From: Dasyornis broadbenti | Lineage: Eukaryota; Chordata; Aves; Passeriformes; Dasyornithidae | NCBI GenBank assembly: GCA_013397935.1 | Contig: VZRN01011464.1 | Coordinates: 4,439,587 to 4,503,586, forward strand | Direction of reading: 5' to 3' | Length of the DNA: 64,000 bases | Shown here: positions 12,333 to 24,926 of the stretch, piece after piece | Layout: each line of letters opens with the position of its first letter | How positions within the stretch are numbered: the first letter of the stretch is position 1 | The notes under the pieces: model-generated | What the model saw: the letters and a program-made list of their open reading frames with translations, nothing else | Told to the model about the DNA's origin: nothing | The model's database searches: none | Made by a program: the position numbers and the translations under genes

Positions 12333-14559
12333 AGACTGGCAGCAGCTTTGGTTTGCAACCTGCCTGGCAGTCTTCAGCAAAGACTACAAAGCAGGAGTGA
12401 TCTACCCCTATGTCCTCCAGATGTTCTCACAGCTTAAGGTTGAAGCATGTTGGCAAGACAGCCTGGGAAGCTTGCCTGGCTGCTGCCTGAGCTGTGTTTA
12501 TTCTGAAGAAACATGGTCTTTGTCATGATGAATCTGGAAATTTTATACACATTGATTTTGCATTGTGTTTCTTTCTTCCTAAAGAATATGACCCTTGCTG
12601 AATTTCCATGCTGTTTGGGATAAATGCCTACTCAAACCCACTGGTTCTCCTCCTGACCCAAAGCCACTTGGTAAGCAGAACACCCCTCTATTATAATCTA
12701 CAATGTGCAAGCACAAAGTAAACACTAAATGTTTCACCCCCTTAATGTTTTGAAATTTGAATATTAATGATTTAAATGTAATTATGAAAGTAGTTTGTGT
12801 GTACTGAAAATGTTTCTTTAAAAAATCTGTTTCAGTTCAAGTTAATTCAGATGTTCCATCCATGTGTAAAAACAACTGACCTATAAAATTGGGCAGCCTG
12901 TTTTCTGGCAATAATGAGAAGATAATATTCCTAAGGAATGTTTAAATGACATCACTATTGATAGGTTAATTAGAAAGAAAATGGTAAAGCTTGTCCAAAT
13001 CATTAGAATAAAGTGCCTCTAGTACATGTGAGTTTATCTGCAGAGCCTTTGTTCTGGTCATATTTTACAGCAATTATTACCAGTCTTGTTAAAAATAGCT
13101 GACCATACATACAAACAGAGTTTCAGAAACAGGGTGAACCAGAAGGGAAACACACATAGCTTCAATGTAGTAAAAGAGGCTTTTCCTTGCTTGAGTGTGC
13201 TTTTAAACCACAGATGAGAGCCTTGTGTATGTTTGCCTCCATCAGTGCGTAAGGAACGGTCTCTAAGCAGGTATATAGTTCCCAGCTGCATGAGATTAAA
13301 TTAATTGTGTATGCACATTTTCATTCTATGTTAAATCTAATGATAAAAGCAGCCTCAAATGATTTCTGTGGAGGGCACTGCTCTTTGTCATTTTATTAAT
13401 GCATTTTATAATTAAACCTCAGGAAAGACACTAATTACACTTAATCATTTTTATATAGGCAATCTATTTTTATAACTGAAACACTTTTTACATGTTATTT
13501 GTTGCTGTTGTTATTGTCAGTCAGTCCACAAGGCTGAAAAATTGTCTGTACTTGGAGACCAAATGACAACTCCAGAGTATCTATTTTGGTGAATTTCCAA
13601 GTACTGTCAAGTCCTAGTATTATTGCCCGGAGTTAGGCACAGGCTGGATATCTGCTGTGCAAATTTCCTCACAGCAGAGAATATGTACTGCCTGGAAATC
13701 CCAGGTGTAAAATGTAGCCTGAGCAAAGCTGTGGCGTTTTGGTAATCTTGGACTCCCTCCAGTGCATTTTAGGTATGTGAGCTTGGATGTCTCAGCAGGA
13801 GACATGGCATTTCTCTTTGGAAGAACTACAATAACATGTCCCATGCGACTTCTGAACCAACCACTCACAAAGGTTCAGAGTGATAAAGTCTTTTTTTTTT
13901 GTGGCCAACCAGCTATTTAAGCTGCTGTGACTTCTTAACCCTGGGAATGCCAGGCCTTTGGTTCCCACACAGAGACGGTCTTGACTCCTGTCCAAAAGAA
14001 GGGGAAAAGAGGGGCCATAGCACATGGGGCAGAGCAAGAAAAAACCTTCACACCACTCCTCAGCAGGAGCTCTAGCTTTTTTCTTTTCATGTTTTCACCT
14101 TTTCCTGAGAGAGAGAAACAGTAGTGCTATTTGAGAAAGAGAGCCTGGAAAGAGGAAAATGTGCATGCGTGAGTGTCTGCAGAGAATGGGGAATACCAGA
14201 GGGAGAAATGGAGTTGCAGTGGTGGGGGCTGACAGGATAGCAAAGTGGACTTCTGGTACTACAGTAGACTTGATGCCTTTCACAGCACTGCTGCAAAATA
14301 ATCCTTGTATATGGGAAATAAAGCTGTCAAAGACAAAAGGAAAATGCATTGTCCTACTGGATTTAATTAATATATTCTTAGTTTTTAAAAACAGAGATGG
14401 GATTATTCAGTGTAGCATAATGTAATATTAATAACATGTATTTCACCATTACAGTCAGGGATGGGAATTAAGTGAGACTATGAAAAAGGAAGAAGAAAAG
14501 TTTCTGGTGTCTTCTTGATGGTCTCCGGCAGTTCCCATTATGCAAAAGCAAAGCAAATT

Positions 14560-16240
14560 CAAGATCTGACAAGCTGATTTTATAGATCCTACATAGAAAC
14601 CTGGGCATGGAGATTGCTTCATCCAAAGTTGCATCCAAGCAGCAAAAGACAAGAGAACATAAACTCTGACAAGACAAAGGTAAAACCACAAAAAAGATTT
14701 TGATGAGGAAAAATTCTGAAATGTAAGATCTAAGAAGGTATTTTCAAGCATACCAGAGGCATGGGGCCTGTCAGATCTCAAAAGATAGTTTGGGCACAAG
14801 GTAGAAAAGACTGCAGAAAACAGATTAATTCTTTGCATCAATGTTCGCTGAAGAGAAAGGCAGCAAAACTCCTGCAGAGGGTCTGCTCACTGCAGGGTTG
14901 AGTGAGGAACTGACTCCAACAGCAGGGTCAGTGGCAAAGATTTTATAACAGACTGATGAAACGGATACTGAGAAACCACCAGAAGTAGACGACTTTTATC
15001 CTCAGTTTAAAGGAATTTGGATATGAAGCTGCTCAACCAGGAACTATATAGGATATAATCTACTGCTTAAATCAGTAAATTGCTGAATTTCAAAGGAATG
15101 GGAAGTGGCAAGTGTAACACCAGTCTTTAAGAACGGTTTTGGAAAGTAACCAAGCGAGTCTCATGTTCAATTGAGCAGATGGAAGGAAGCAATAAGGATG
15201 GTGAGGCTTAGCTGGCACATGGATAATGATGATATAGTGGGAAAGGGCAGTGTGGCTATTGTAGAGGGAAGCCATTCCTCACAGATCTATTGCAGGTCAC
15301 TGGAGCTCTCAATGACTATATAGATAAATGTGATCTGGTTAGTATACTGACATTTTCAGAAAGCTTTTAATAGTAAAGTCTTCAATAGAGGCTCTGCTGT
15401 GGGAGGAAAAAGAATAGGGTCTTCTAGGCAGGAGATTAAATTCTAAGAAATAAAAAGCTTTAAATAAGTGGTCAATTTTCACAATCAAAAGACTTTACCA
15501 CAGTGATTGTTCTGTTCATCATACTTGTAAATGGTGTGGGAAAGAGGAATTTGCAGGCCACACATTACCAGGCAGTATTGTCAAATCTAAACTTAAAAGC
15601 TCTAAAAAAAGATGGCACAATCCTGTGTGCTAAAGCAGCATGTGAAATCCAGTGGTTCTGAGTGCTAAGCACCAAGTAACGTGGAAAACTACCTACCCCA
15701 TCACTCTAAGTCAGCCATCACCCCTGAAGAGACAGATCTCACAGTCCTTGTGCTTAGCTCACTGAAAATGTCGGCACAGCCAAAAATCCAAACAGAATAC
15801 CAACTGTTAGGGGAAGAGTGAAGAATAAAGGAGAAGCCACCATTGTGTCATTTAGGAGCACCAGTATCCTGAAAACTGCATATTGTTCTGGTGCTTCCAT
15901 TTCCAAATGAATGTGATAGATTGAGAAATGGTTTGGAGGAGGCCAATGAGGCTGGTAAAGGACAAAGAACAGCTCTCTCTGGATGCAAGATTAAATAGAC
16001 TGGTAAAGTTCAGTGGGATAAAGGTGGATATGATACAGGTCAATAGAAAGAGAAATGATATGGAGAATGACAAAGTAAGGTTATTATATTGTAACTACAA
16101 ACAAAAAATAGGAGTTCTTTTCCCAAACAATGCAGACATTTAGACTTGGAATCCATTGACATAGTCATCTGGATTGTCAAAAGCATGAGTACATTCAAAT
16201 AAATGGTTAAAAAATAGTCCTAACACTGAGTTCTAGCAAA
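14560..16240 (+). mobile_element. Ancient, decayed CR1-type LINE relic
   Basis: Scattered segments, in the right order, resemble reverse-transcriptase-bearing CR1 elements of birds and reptiles. These include a GAACATAAACTCTGACAA block (about 14655), TTCTTTGCATCAATGTTCGC (14830-14849), a GTGTAACACCAGTCTTTAAG block (about 15112) that usually precedes the RT core, and TTTTCAGAAAGCTTTTAATA (about 15353), which matches a DFxKAFD-type codon stretch. There is also a GATATGATACAGGTCAATAG block (about 16028) from the 3' end of the ORF. Stops and indels interrupt every frame. The middle part (about 15490-15900) is harder to align and may include another insertion. Boundaries are approximate. Confidence 0.75.
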
Positions 16241-19200
16241 GAAAAATCTATGAACTTCTGACTGCCAGGAGACTGGATTTTATACCCAGTGAAGAATCAT
16301 TTCATACTTGTACTACATTCCTTTTCTAAGCATCCTTTACTTGTCCTTGGAATGAGGATACTACGCTGGTGGGCCATAGGAATGGGCCTCATATCTTTAT
16401 GCTTTTACCTACAGAGATGACCTCTCCCAGTTTCCACTTCTTGTGGTTTGGGAAAACACAGAAGAGAAGTCCATGCCTATGTCACTCCTGTTGCTGGATA
16501 AAGTGTTTCAGTTAACAGAGCAGCATCATGTGGTGTGGTCATTTTTTTCTAACACTCTTGATTCTTGATTTTAAAGTTAGGGCTAATTAATTTTTTAGAC
16601 CTGAAAACCTTCATAAATATTCCATAAGCCTCAGATTTAAATACGATGACTGCCTGCCAACTAAGTATTTTAGTCTTGAAATGTAATATTAAACTATTTT
16701 TATCAAGATTATTAACTTGGTTTTTTTTCACAGCTGGCTTGAAAGATTTTGCTACTAGGCATAGAGTTGCAAGGATGCTTTGAATGTGCCAAACAGAACA
16801 CATTTTTGCAAGAAGGATGTTAATTAAATGTGTGAGAGGAATACTCCTTCTCCTTACCTTTCTGCAAACAAATTCTAAAAAGCACACACAGATTGTTTGA
16901 GAAATGCTGAATAGTAGTTCACCTACATTTAATTTGCTCTTGATTTATTAAGCTTTCATACTGTCAAAATATATTCAGGATTCCCAAGGGCTTCAGTTTG
17001 CATTTCTTTGTTGGGCAGACAGTAGAATGTTGATCAGCTTTATGTCTGCATGTCAATATATTCTTTCTTGAGTTCTGCCAGTTACACTAACCTGGCATTG
17101 AGCTCCTCTTGCCACAGGCTGGCATCCAGCTCATACGCTTGAGTATCCCAGTTGAATTCTCTGAGTTCAGATCAATCACACCTAGTCTCAGTACAAGTGA
17201 GGTTGGACAGTGATGTATGTAGTAGGGAATTGGAGTGTGAATTATATTACCCCAAAGGGACATGCAATTCAGTGGGAAAGCATAGCTAACATCTTCCTGT
17301 ACTGTTCAGATGGATCACAAATCATAGAATAAATGGATGGGACTAAGAATATCTTTGTCTTTTTCTTCCATTGTAATGACTGTGTTGACATGCACTGAAT
17401 GTTTATTATGAAGGTAAGATTTATATTACTGCATAAAGCAAGCCAGGTATGCTGCAGGTTTTAAGAGCAAGTGCTACTTACGTGGAAAAGATGGGCTACT
17501 TAACTGGCATGAATCATTCTGTGGGCATTTGTCTTCCAGATGTGTGCACAAGACCTTCATCAAGCTGCTACTGGTGGAGCACTGTATGCTCCTGGAGTGT
17601 ACTTCTGCCCCTGATGTGTGGGATTATTCCAAATAATTAATGACTTTTCAGTGGGGTTTCTGACAGCCTTCTCAAGCCCTCACTCACGTCAAGGGTTCAG
17701 TAGCTGAATCCCTGCTGTGCCCACCACGCCACGTGGAGAAGATCTTTCTGGGTCTCAGGATCTATTCCTGCTTCTCCTACCTTTGTGTTTGCTGTGACTA
17801 GAGTAAACTTGCAAGAGGCTTTCCAACAGTAATATCCACTTTTCTCCAATATTCTGAACATAAGACTTCACTGCTTTTTAGGACTTGGACAACCTGGAGA
17901 TTTTCATGAGTCACTCAGCAGTGAGTCAGTCTTGTGCTTTCTTTCCAATCCAAAATAGGGTTCCAAAGTTTGCTGTAGTAGAAATTAAGATTAGCAGAAT
18001 GTAGCAGAAACTAAAAGATTAAACTGGTAAATCCTTCATTCATTTTTGGTTTCTGGGATTGCCCTAAATGTTCATGAAAGCTCATAACTGATCAAGCTAT
18101 TGCATTCTTCCCATTTCCTTGATGCAGATTTCTTGATTGGATAAAGAAATGCCTGTATCTGTCACCTACTGTCTCTACTGTGTGACAACTGTTTCCCTCC
18201 TATTTTTAATGCTTTTTTTTTCTAATCACCATCAAGCTGAGCTGAACTACTTCTTTCTAACTGTACTTAGTGATTGCAACCTTAGGTACTTTCCACTGCA
18301 GGCTGTAGGAAATTATCCTTTAATGTGGGGCTAATCACTCATGGAGCATGCCAAATAGACGCTCTGTTCGTCATTAACAAGAAATCTTGGAGAGGCTATA
18401 CGAAGTGAGGAGTCAGTGCAGATTGTGGGGTCTGCATGGCAAAGTGTTCTCAGAGGTTTCCATTTACTGTAGAGTAACAAATTGTTCATTCTTCCTTTTG
18501 AGCTTTGATTTGATGGTCACTGACAGGAAACAGTCATGTTGATGATCATATTTATTTTTTTTTCATATTTACCCATTTTCCATATTCCTTTAGCAACAGG
18601 GCTACAAACAGCTGAGATAACCCTGAAAAGACTTTATTCTGGAGGGACTGAAGAAATACAGCAATAATGCATGGAGACCAGAATCACAAAGATTAGAAGG
18701 TTCCTGTGTGTGAAACTACAGGAACTGCATATAGTTTCTGGTACAAAATTTGGTTGTACAATGGGAATCTCACAAAATGGTAGGCGGCAGCCCAATTCTG
18801 TTGGATTTTGTCATCTCTGAGATGCAAGACAACAGCAACTAAAAAATAATTAAAAATTAATGAGGATATGTATATGTAATATGGACTTAGAAGAAGTATC
18901 TGTGGAAGCTGTATTTTATCCAAGCCTCAGAAAGGGAATGATTCCTCAGTCGGCAGAAACAGATGACCGATCTTTTAAGAATCTAGAAATCAAGGACTGC
19001 AAAAAGGGATACTGTGCTAAAGTGAGTAGATGAACACCAAGCAAAATGTGTGCAGCACCTAACAATAAAGAAAGGTGAAATGGAAAGAACTTGAAAACAA
19101 GAGAGAGACTTCTGTTTTGCAAGGTATAAAAGACTTTCCAAACACTGTAGGGACACAATTAACTCATCTCTGACTATCTGTCCACTGAACCCAGAACAGC

Positions 19201-22139
19201 TCAAGTGATTTCTGGGTGCCCTGACTTGAGATGTTTGGGAATGTCATGCTCCAGGGAGACATGTTTGTGTTACCTTGTTGAACTCCACAGTTGTGCAGCA
19301 TTTACAGAGCCCAGATGCCTACACACTACCTGCTCCTCTGAGAAGCTTGAAAAGTCTTAATTTATTCTGTGAGGCATAGTTAGCGACAGCAAACTATTGC
19401 ATGCCACCCTAGTGTTTAAAAGCCAAGACTCCAGGCTTTTCAAAAGGGACTTAAAATTATGTATCCTATGGCTCAAGAGAGGGCTTTAATATCAGATTAT
19501 GAGTTTCATAGGCACTCTGTCCCTATTTTGCAAATATGATTTAGGACACATATAAAGAAGAAAATGTCAATTCTGAATGTTGTTGAACGTTCATACATGG
19601 GTTTTGACAGCAGTTTTAAATGTAATACTTATGTCTTTCATGATTTGAGACTTTAGTTCTGTTTCCTTCCAAATAAGAGACAGACTCCCTCCTTCTGCTT
19701 GCCATTTTTGACCCCTGGCTCTTGAATACCCAACTCTCCCCTTTTGCTAGGGATAATTCTTGGTGTGGGTGGTTGGGGTGAAGGTTTCTGAATAACCACA
19801 AATAAGGTTGGTGTGAATTTTATTATTATAGGAAATTATGAAATACACCAAATGTGCTGGTTTGCAGAATGCCATGAACCTGACCACAGCACAGACTGGT
19901 TACTGTTGTGAGTATCACTGCACTGGTCACTTGGCAAGCTGGAACAACCAAGCAAGGCCACACAGACTTATGCAATGACACAGAAGCTCAGAGTTGACAT
20001 TGTAGGAGCCTCCTGTCCACCTTGCCTGTTTTTATCTCCAGCCGTGTAGAACTGAAACAAAAAGAGGGATGCAAACCACAGAAAAGCAACAAACAGGAAA
20101 AAGAATTGAAGAGTCAAAAGCAGGACTGCAAAGCATGAAAGATACAGAATTCTGCTGTGCCTAGATTTCAGATGTCTGTTCTGAAAAAATATAAGAAAAA
20201 TCTACAATAAAACGAGAAAAATAATGTACTATAAGGAGATATGAGGAAGCTTGAGATAGGGCTAAATGGTGCATGAGGACTGAGAAAAATGACTTGACAA
20301 GACAATGAAACGAGAGATGTCAGAGATGAGATGTATGGCTTTTGTGGAAGATGTGAAAAAAAGGATGTAACTCACAAAGTGACAAAATGACACAGATGTA
20401 CACTGCCTATAAAAAAACACATTTCACCCTCATTCTTCAAGAATTTCACATTATTCTGTACCTTTGCAGCCCTCAGCCACAGGCTCTTTGTTTGACACTG
20501 CTTTCAATAAACGTGCTGCTTGCTGGAGATATCACTTGGGGCAATAAGAGATCTGTTGATGATATCTCATGTCTGCAAACACTATGACCATGCTTAACAA
20601 TTCTTCGGAGAGCAGTAAGGAACTTATCCCTTCCTTCTAAGACAGGGAGGGATAGAGATCTGCAAGCAGAGCTCTGGCCATCATTGTCCTCCAGATGAGG
20701 CAAGAAAGAATAAAAAAATAAGTTAGTCTGAGACTTATCTAAATAGACCTATAAAATTGTTGCCAGTGGTGTCTGAATCTTCAAAGGCTGTGAGGACTGT
20801 GCTCCACATTGTCTGTGTTATGTCCCTTGTCTCTGGTGACAGATTCAACTCAATATTATTGTCACTGACAGTGCGTGTGTCATGATCGTGCCCTGCTCTG
20901 AGACTGGGCCTTGCAGGTTTATTCTTAATATTGCCATCACCAACTAGTTTCAATGTTTTTCCCTGATATTAGGATTGCTCGAGAAATGGAATCCTAATGT
21001 GCTTAGACCTCTGCCAGTATGTGAAAAGAAATCAAAGGCACTAATAATTCTCCATACATTTTTCATGGTTATTTTAATACATCCTTGTCTTATGGAGCAC
21101 AGACACAGATAGGTTTTTCAGAATTCACCATTGTAGCTCGCTTTCTGCTCAGCTGTCAGAATTAAGTCAGTATTTACATATATTCGTTACATTTTATATA
21201 GCTATATAAAAATACTGTCAGTATTTAATTCCAGTGTAGTGATGATGTTCTCCCTTACAGCAGTCTTTGTGAGGAGCCGCCCTATTTCTTATCCATAAAT
21301 TGCAGTAAAATCTTGCCACAGTTAATTGTGGTGTTTGACCTGACATATGATTTTATATGAAGCTGCACTTATGGCTGTGGGTCTCCAACATTGGTTGAGA
21401 ATAGTTTAACAACCATGTGGGCAGAGGATGCATGTGAAGAATCAGTTTCCCATAGACCTCTGGGTGCTTTGATGGGCATTTCCTTCCCATGTCTAGTGAC
21501 AGAAGAATCCAAGTTAAACTAAGATATATGCTTGGGCTTTCTGCAGAGTCTATGGGCTCAAATAAAATCTCAGTGCATGTAAAGGTGCCATGACTAAGTG
21601 TAACAAGACCATGAAAGTTTTACAACTGTTTTTAAATCATGATCCCTACAAACAAGATTGAATAAGATCAATAAACAAATTTAGCAAACACTACAAAGGC
21701 AACTTGCTTAAATTATCAAAATAACATAGATGAGGTCTTAGGTTTCATATTTATCTAATACGTGCCATATAGTTTTCACTTCGCTTTTGTGATTAGAGAC
21801 CCAAATGTTAATTATACTATTATTACCTAAGAAACATAAAACTTTGTCTGAGAAACTTTTAAGTTGCTTAGATAAGTGAAAATAATAATGAGAAAAATTT
21901 ACAACACAGTAAAAGTTATTATCAACAGGAATATATTTATCCTGTGAAGAAACTACACAAATTTGCTACATATATCAACTAATTTCTTGAACTCTTACAG
22001 AATTTATTTATTTTATGAGAGGTATTTGGCATTAGTTCTTTAAAACCTGGCCAGAGGGGAAAAAAATGCTTTCTCTTTGACTCCGTCACCAAACATATCT
22101 ATAAATGTTGAAAAAGCAGTCACAATTCATTTTACTCAC

Positions 22140-22283
22140 CCTCATCCTTCCATTTCTTATTGCTGGTCCATCTTCTGCTAACCTCAACACATACAAATCC
22201 ATTTTGTACTCCCTTCCTCCTCGAATACTAAACCCAAACCCTTTGGCTCCTTTCTCCAAATCAACGGTGAAATAATCAAAGTC
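22140..22283 (-). CDS. MAGI2: MAGI2 exon, first part of PDZ6
   Basis: A 144-nt phase-0 exon of 48 codons, from DFDYFTVDLEKG to RNGRMR. It carries the GFGF loop at residues 15-18 and the SIRGGREYKMDLYV strand region. Acceptor is GTACAG and donor GTGAGT. The last PDZ of MAGI2 is reported to bind partners such as NMDA-receptor subunits and catenins (established knowledge, from memory). The second half of the domain is 15.2 kb away at 6908-6770, the longest intron in the window. Confidence 0.97.
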
Positions 22284-23511
22284 CTGTACAGACAAATACA
22301 AAATGACAGATAATTAACTACATGAACATTGTGGTATGCATTCAAGAAAAATGTAAAATACATCTCTTCAAAAATCTTTTGATCTACTTGATATAAACAA
22401 AGATCTGTAGAGGGATCTGGGTGGGAAATTGCTGTGTAGCTTCTGATCCATTGTCAGCCAAGAATGCAAGATCCGTGGGAGCAGGAGAAAACAAAGAGTA
22501 AGCTTGGGTTGTGTAGTGTAGTGATTAGAGAATTAAACTGGAGATGCTGAGAAACAGCCAGTCCAAGCATCTCTCTAGATGCTAAGAAGCATCTTACAAG
22601 GTATGCACATGGGGATAGGGATTTTCTATTTAGATACTGAAATGCACAATATTTTCATAAGGTTCTCTGGATCTCATTTAAGAATTTCAGTATTTTCCTT
22701 GATAAGGTTTATATGCCTGGCTTTGCAAATATGGACACACAAACCATCTATACGTGGTTCCAGCATAAAATGTGCAGAAGTTAACATTCTCTGATTTAAT
22801 ACTTTTTGACCTCTGCTTTTCCTGCCTTTATGTAAGGAGAAAGAAGGGTTTTTTTCAAAGTCTGAACTTTGAGCTAAATCCTCCACCTTCAAAACTGTCA
22901 GTAAATATCTGTCATCTGAGGAGTCTTGTCCAAGGTTCCATAACTCTTCATCCAAATCATCATCTCTTTGAATTTGACAGCTCATGCCTGATGTCAAAGA
23001 AAGTAGTTGCATGAGGTAGTTTCTACTCATCCAGACTATTGCCAACAGAAATGTAATTTTATCAGTTAGGATTTGCATTTATTTATTTATTTACTCCATT
23101 TAGATAAAATCTTAATTTTCAAGAATGCTGTAGAAATGCAGTCTGACCTAAGTACACCCACCATTTGATGATTGAGTTATGTCCCTAGGAGTAAAAAAAC
23201 TCCTCTGCTGATGCAAAGGCTTTTTATGTCAGAATTTTTATTTCGACTCTCCAGTACCCTTAAAAATGGCATTTATTTAGCATTACAGTCACACAATTAT
23301 AAACGTAGTGTTAATTTACAGATCACACAGTTATACATTAATATGAATGGTTTGGAAATAATCTTCTCTACAGGCAAATATAACTCAGAGTAAAACCAAT
23401 TAATGTGTCTTTTCCTTCCATAATGTCATCTTCCTTACCAACACCCATGACCTGTCCCTACAGACCCTGACGCCTTCCATGTGGGTGTGCTCTGGGTGTT
23501 TCTGTTTGTAC
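22284..23511. other. Short MAGI2 intron
   Basis: A 1.2-kb intron between the DYRQ exon and the first PDZ6 exon. It includes a minus-strand open frame of about 134 codons (22674-23078) with no domain match and no splice-phase support. Nothing else was recognised. Confidence 0.75.
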
Positions 23512-23752
23512 CTGCGGCTGCCTGTACTCAGACAGAGGGTACTGCCTGGTGTCGGGGGAATGCTGCCTGTAATCCATCAGGGGTGGCTGCCTGTAGTCCA
23601 GCGGTGGTGGCTGCTGGTAATCCATCACCGGAGGGTGCCGGTAGTCCAGCGGGGGCTGCCGGTAGTCCGTGGAGGACTGCCTGTAGTCTGTAAACGGAGG
23701 TTGCCGGATATCAGGCTTCACATCCTGCCTGGCTTTTACTTCTGACCTATAA
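23512..23752 (-). CDS. MAGI2: MAGI2 exon, DYRQPP repeat linker before PDZ6
   Basis: A 241-nt exon: one base finishes a Ser codon, then 80 codons from YRSEVKARQDVKPD to SEYRQPQ. After residue 14 it is a chain of about nine degenerate units of the DYRQPPL type, including variants DYQQPPP, DYRHPPV, DTRQYPL and EYRQPQ. The tyrosine- and proline-rich repeat suggests an extended, disordered, possibly phosphorylated or SH3/WW-binding linker. The MAGI2 linker I recall has the same repeat, which is the best single paralogue marker in the window. Acceptor CTTCCTCAG is strong; donor GTACAA is moderate. Open frames on the plus strand here are shadows. Confidence 0.96.
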
Positions 23753-24225
23753 CTGAGGAAGGCACAATGAATTAGTTTCAGAGAGTAGCAAACCATTAAG
23801 AATATGCATTGCATGCACTCCTGAGGAGTGAAAGCGAGCTGCCTGACTGCAAAATTGCATGAAACAAATTTTCGCACAGAAGCAAAACTCTCAAGGGTAA
23901 ATAGTCGAGGCATCCAAAAACAGTGAGCACTTTTGAACATGGGCATAAGCAATTTCCCTCAGGTCATACTATGCAATTTTCCAGCTTGTATTAGTGAGAC
24001 CAGGATTAAACTTAAAGGGACATGAACAGGAAAAGCATCTTGATTCTCACTTACCTTGCCTATTTGGAAGATGAAACTGCATGTGAAAACACCCACTATA
24101 CTCAACACAAAATAATGCACTGAGTTTATAAAGTGCTTTTTTCCATAATTAATATTTCTACAGAATAAAAGGAATATCTGTGCAGTTTATATCCCCTTTC
24201 ATTGACACAGAATATGGGGATATAT

Positions 24226-24297
24226 TATTGTGAGCTTCTTAAAGTTAAAAAACATAGAATATTATTATTATTATTGTGAGCTTCTAAAGGTTAAAAA
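24226..24297. repeat. Local tandem duplication with an ATT run
   Basis: TATTATTGTGAGCTTCT, an AAAG-type join and GTTAAAAAA occur twice about 48 bases apart. An (ATT) run of five units sits at the junction. The second copy has lost one T, so the copies are slightly diverged. Confidence 0.8.
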
Positions 24298-24876
24298 AGG
24301 ATAAATTCTTTCTGCCAGCTGTTATCTTTTTAATGAAAGGTATTCTTTGATATAACATCTGTTAATACAGTGTGCATTATTTTATTACACACTCCCTATA
24401 ATGCTATCTGGCTAAAAGCTATGTCATTAGTTATGCACAGAAATAACACAAAGTGAAAAGAAAATAGACTTGGTTATGAGGAATTAATATAAAGTAAAAT
24501 ATTGCATTAGCTTGTAATTGGTTACAGGGAGATGTGTCCTAAAATTTGAAAGAAAATGTGATTTTCTCAGGTACAATGACTAGTTATTTACTTTATTCAG
24601 ATGAGAATTTCCCTTAGTACATGGAAATCAGCACATAATTGCATTTCACAATTCAGGGAGAAGTAAAGAACATTTCTTACTGCAAACTTCCATACCTCAG
24701 CCATGTGGTGTGCTAATGAGGCACTAGGAAAGTCCTAAACTCTTTTAGCATGGTAATTCTGTAATATGGTTTGGGTTAGATTTTAACAAAAAGGTTCACA
24801 TAGTGGATATTCTTACACTCTTCCTTAGGTGCCAAAGGAAATACTTCTTTCCTATACAGGAAATAGACATTTCAAA

Positions 24877-24926
24877 CTCTGCTTTAATAATGGACTGGAA
24901 GTTTTCAGTCCATTATTAAAGCAGAG
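24877..24926. repeat. Perfect 21-bp inverted repeat, 8-nt loop
   Basis: The arm at 24877-24897 (CTCTGCTTTAATAATGGACT followed by G) is the exact reverse complement of 24906-24926. The loop is GAAGTTTT. A perfect 21-bp stem with so small a loop is rare by chance. It is too short for a typical microRNA precursor, and no function is assigned. Confidence 0.95.

Larger units (their letters stand above)
6909..22139. other. Longest MAGI2 intron in the window, splitting PDZ6
   Basis: A 15.2-kb intron between the two halves of PDZ6. It contains an ancient plus-strand CR1 relic (14560-16240), a diverged local duplication (9561-9626), and two GC-richer segments that I cannot classify (about 7750-8170 and 12170-12530). 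The second includes a perfect 19-base tandem duplication. No further coding exon with family similarity was seen. Open frames of 60-130 codons on both strands have no recognisable domain. Confidence 0.75.

Noticed and set aside
22674..23078. 134-codon minus-strand frame in the short intron
   Set aside because: It includes a DDDLDEELWNLGQDSSDDRY-like acidic part, but the adjoining exons join directly in phase 0 and nothing in the family matches it.
23479..23745. Plus-strand frames of 70-88 codons
   Set aside because: Antisense shadows of the DYRQPP repeat exon.
24877..24926. MicroRNA precursor
   Set aside because: The stem is 21 bp with no lower-stem extension and the loop is 8 nt, too short for a standard precursor.
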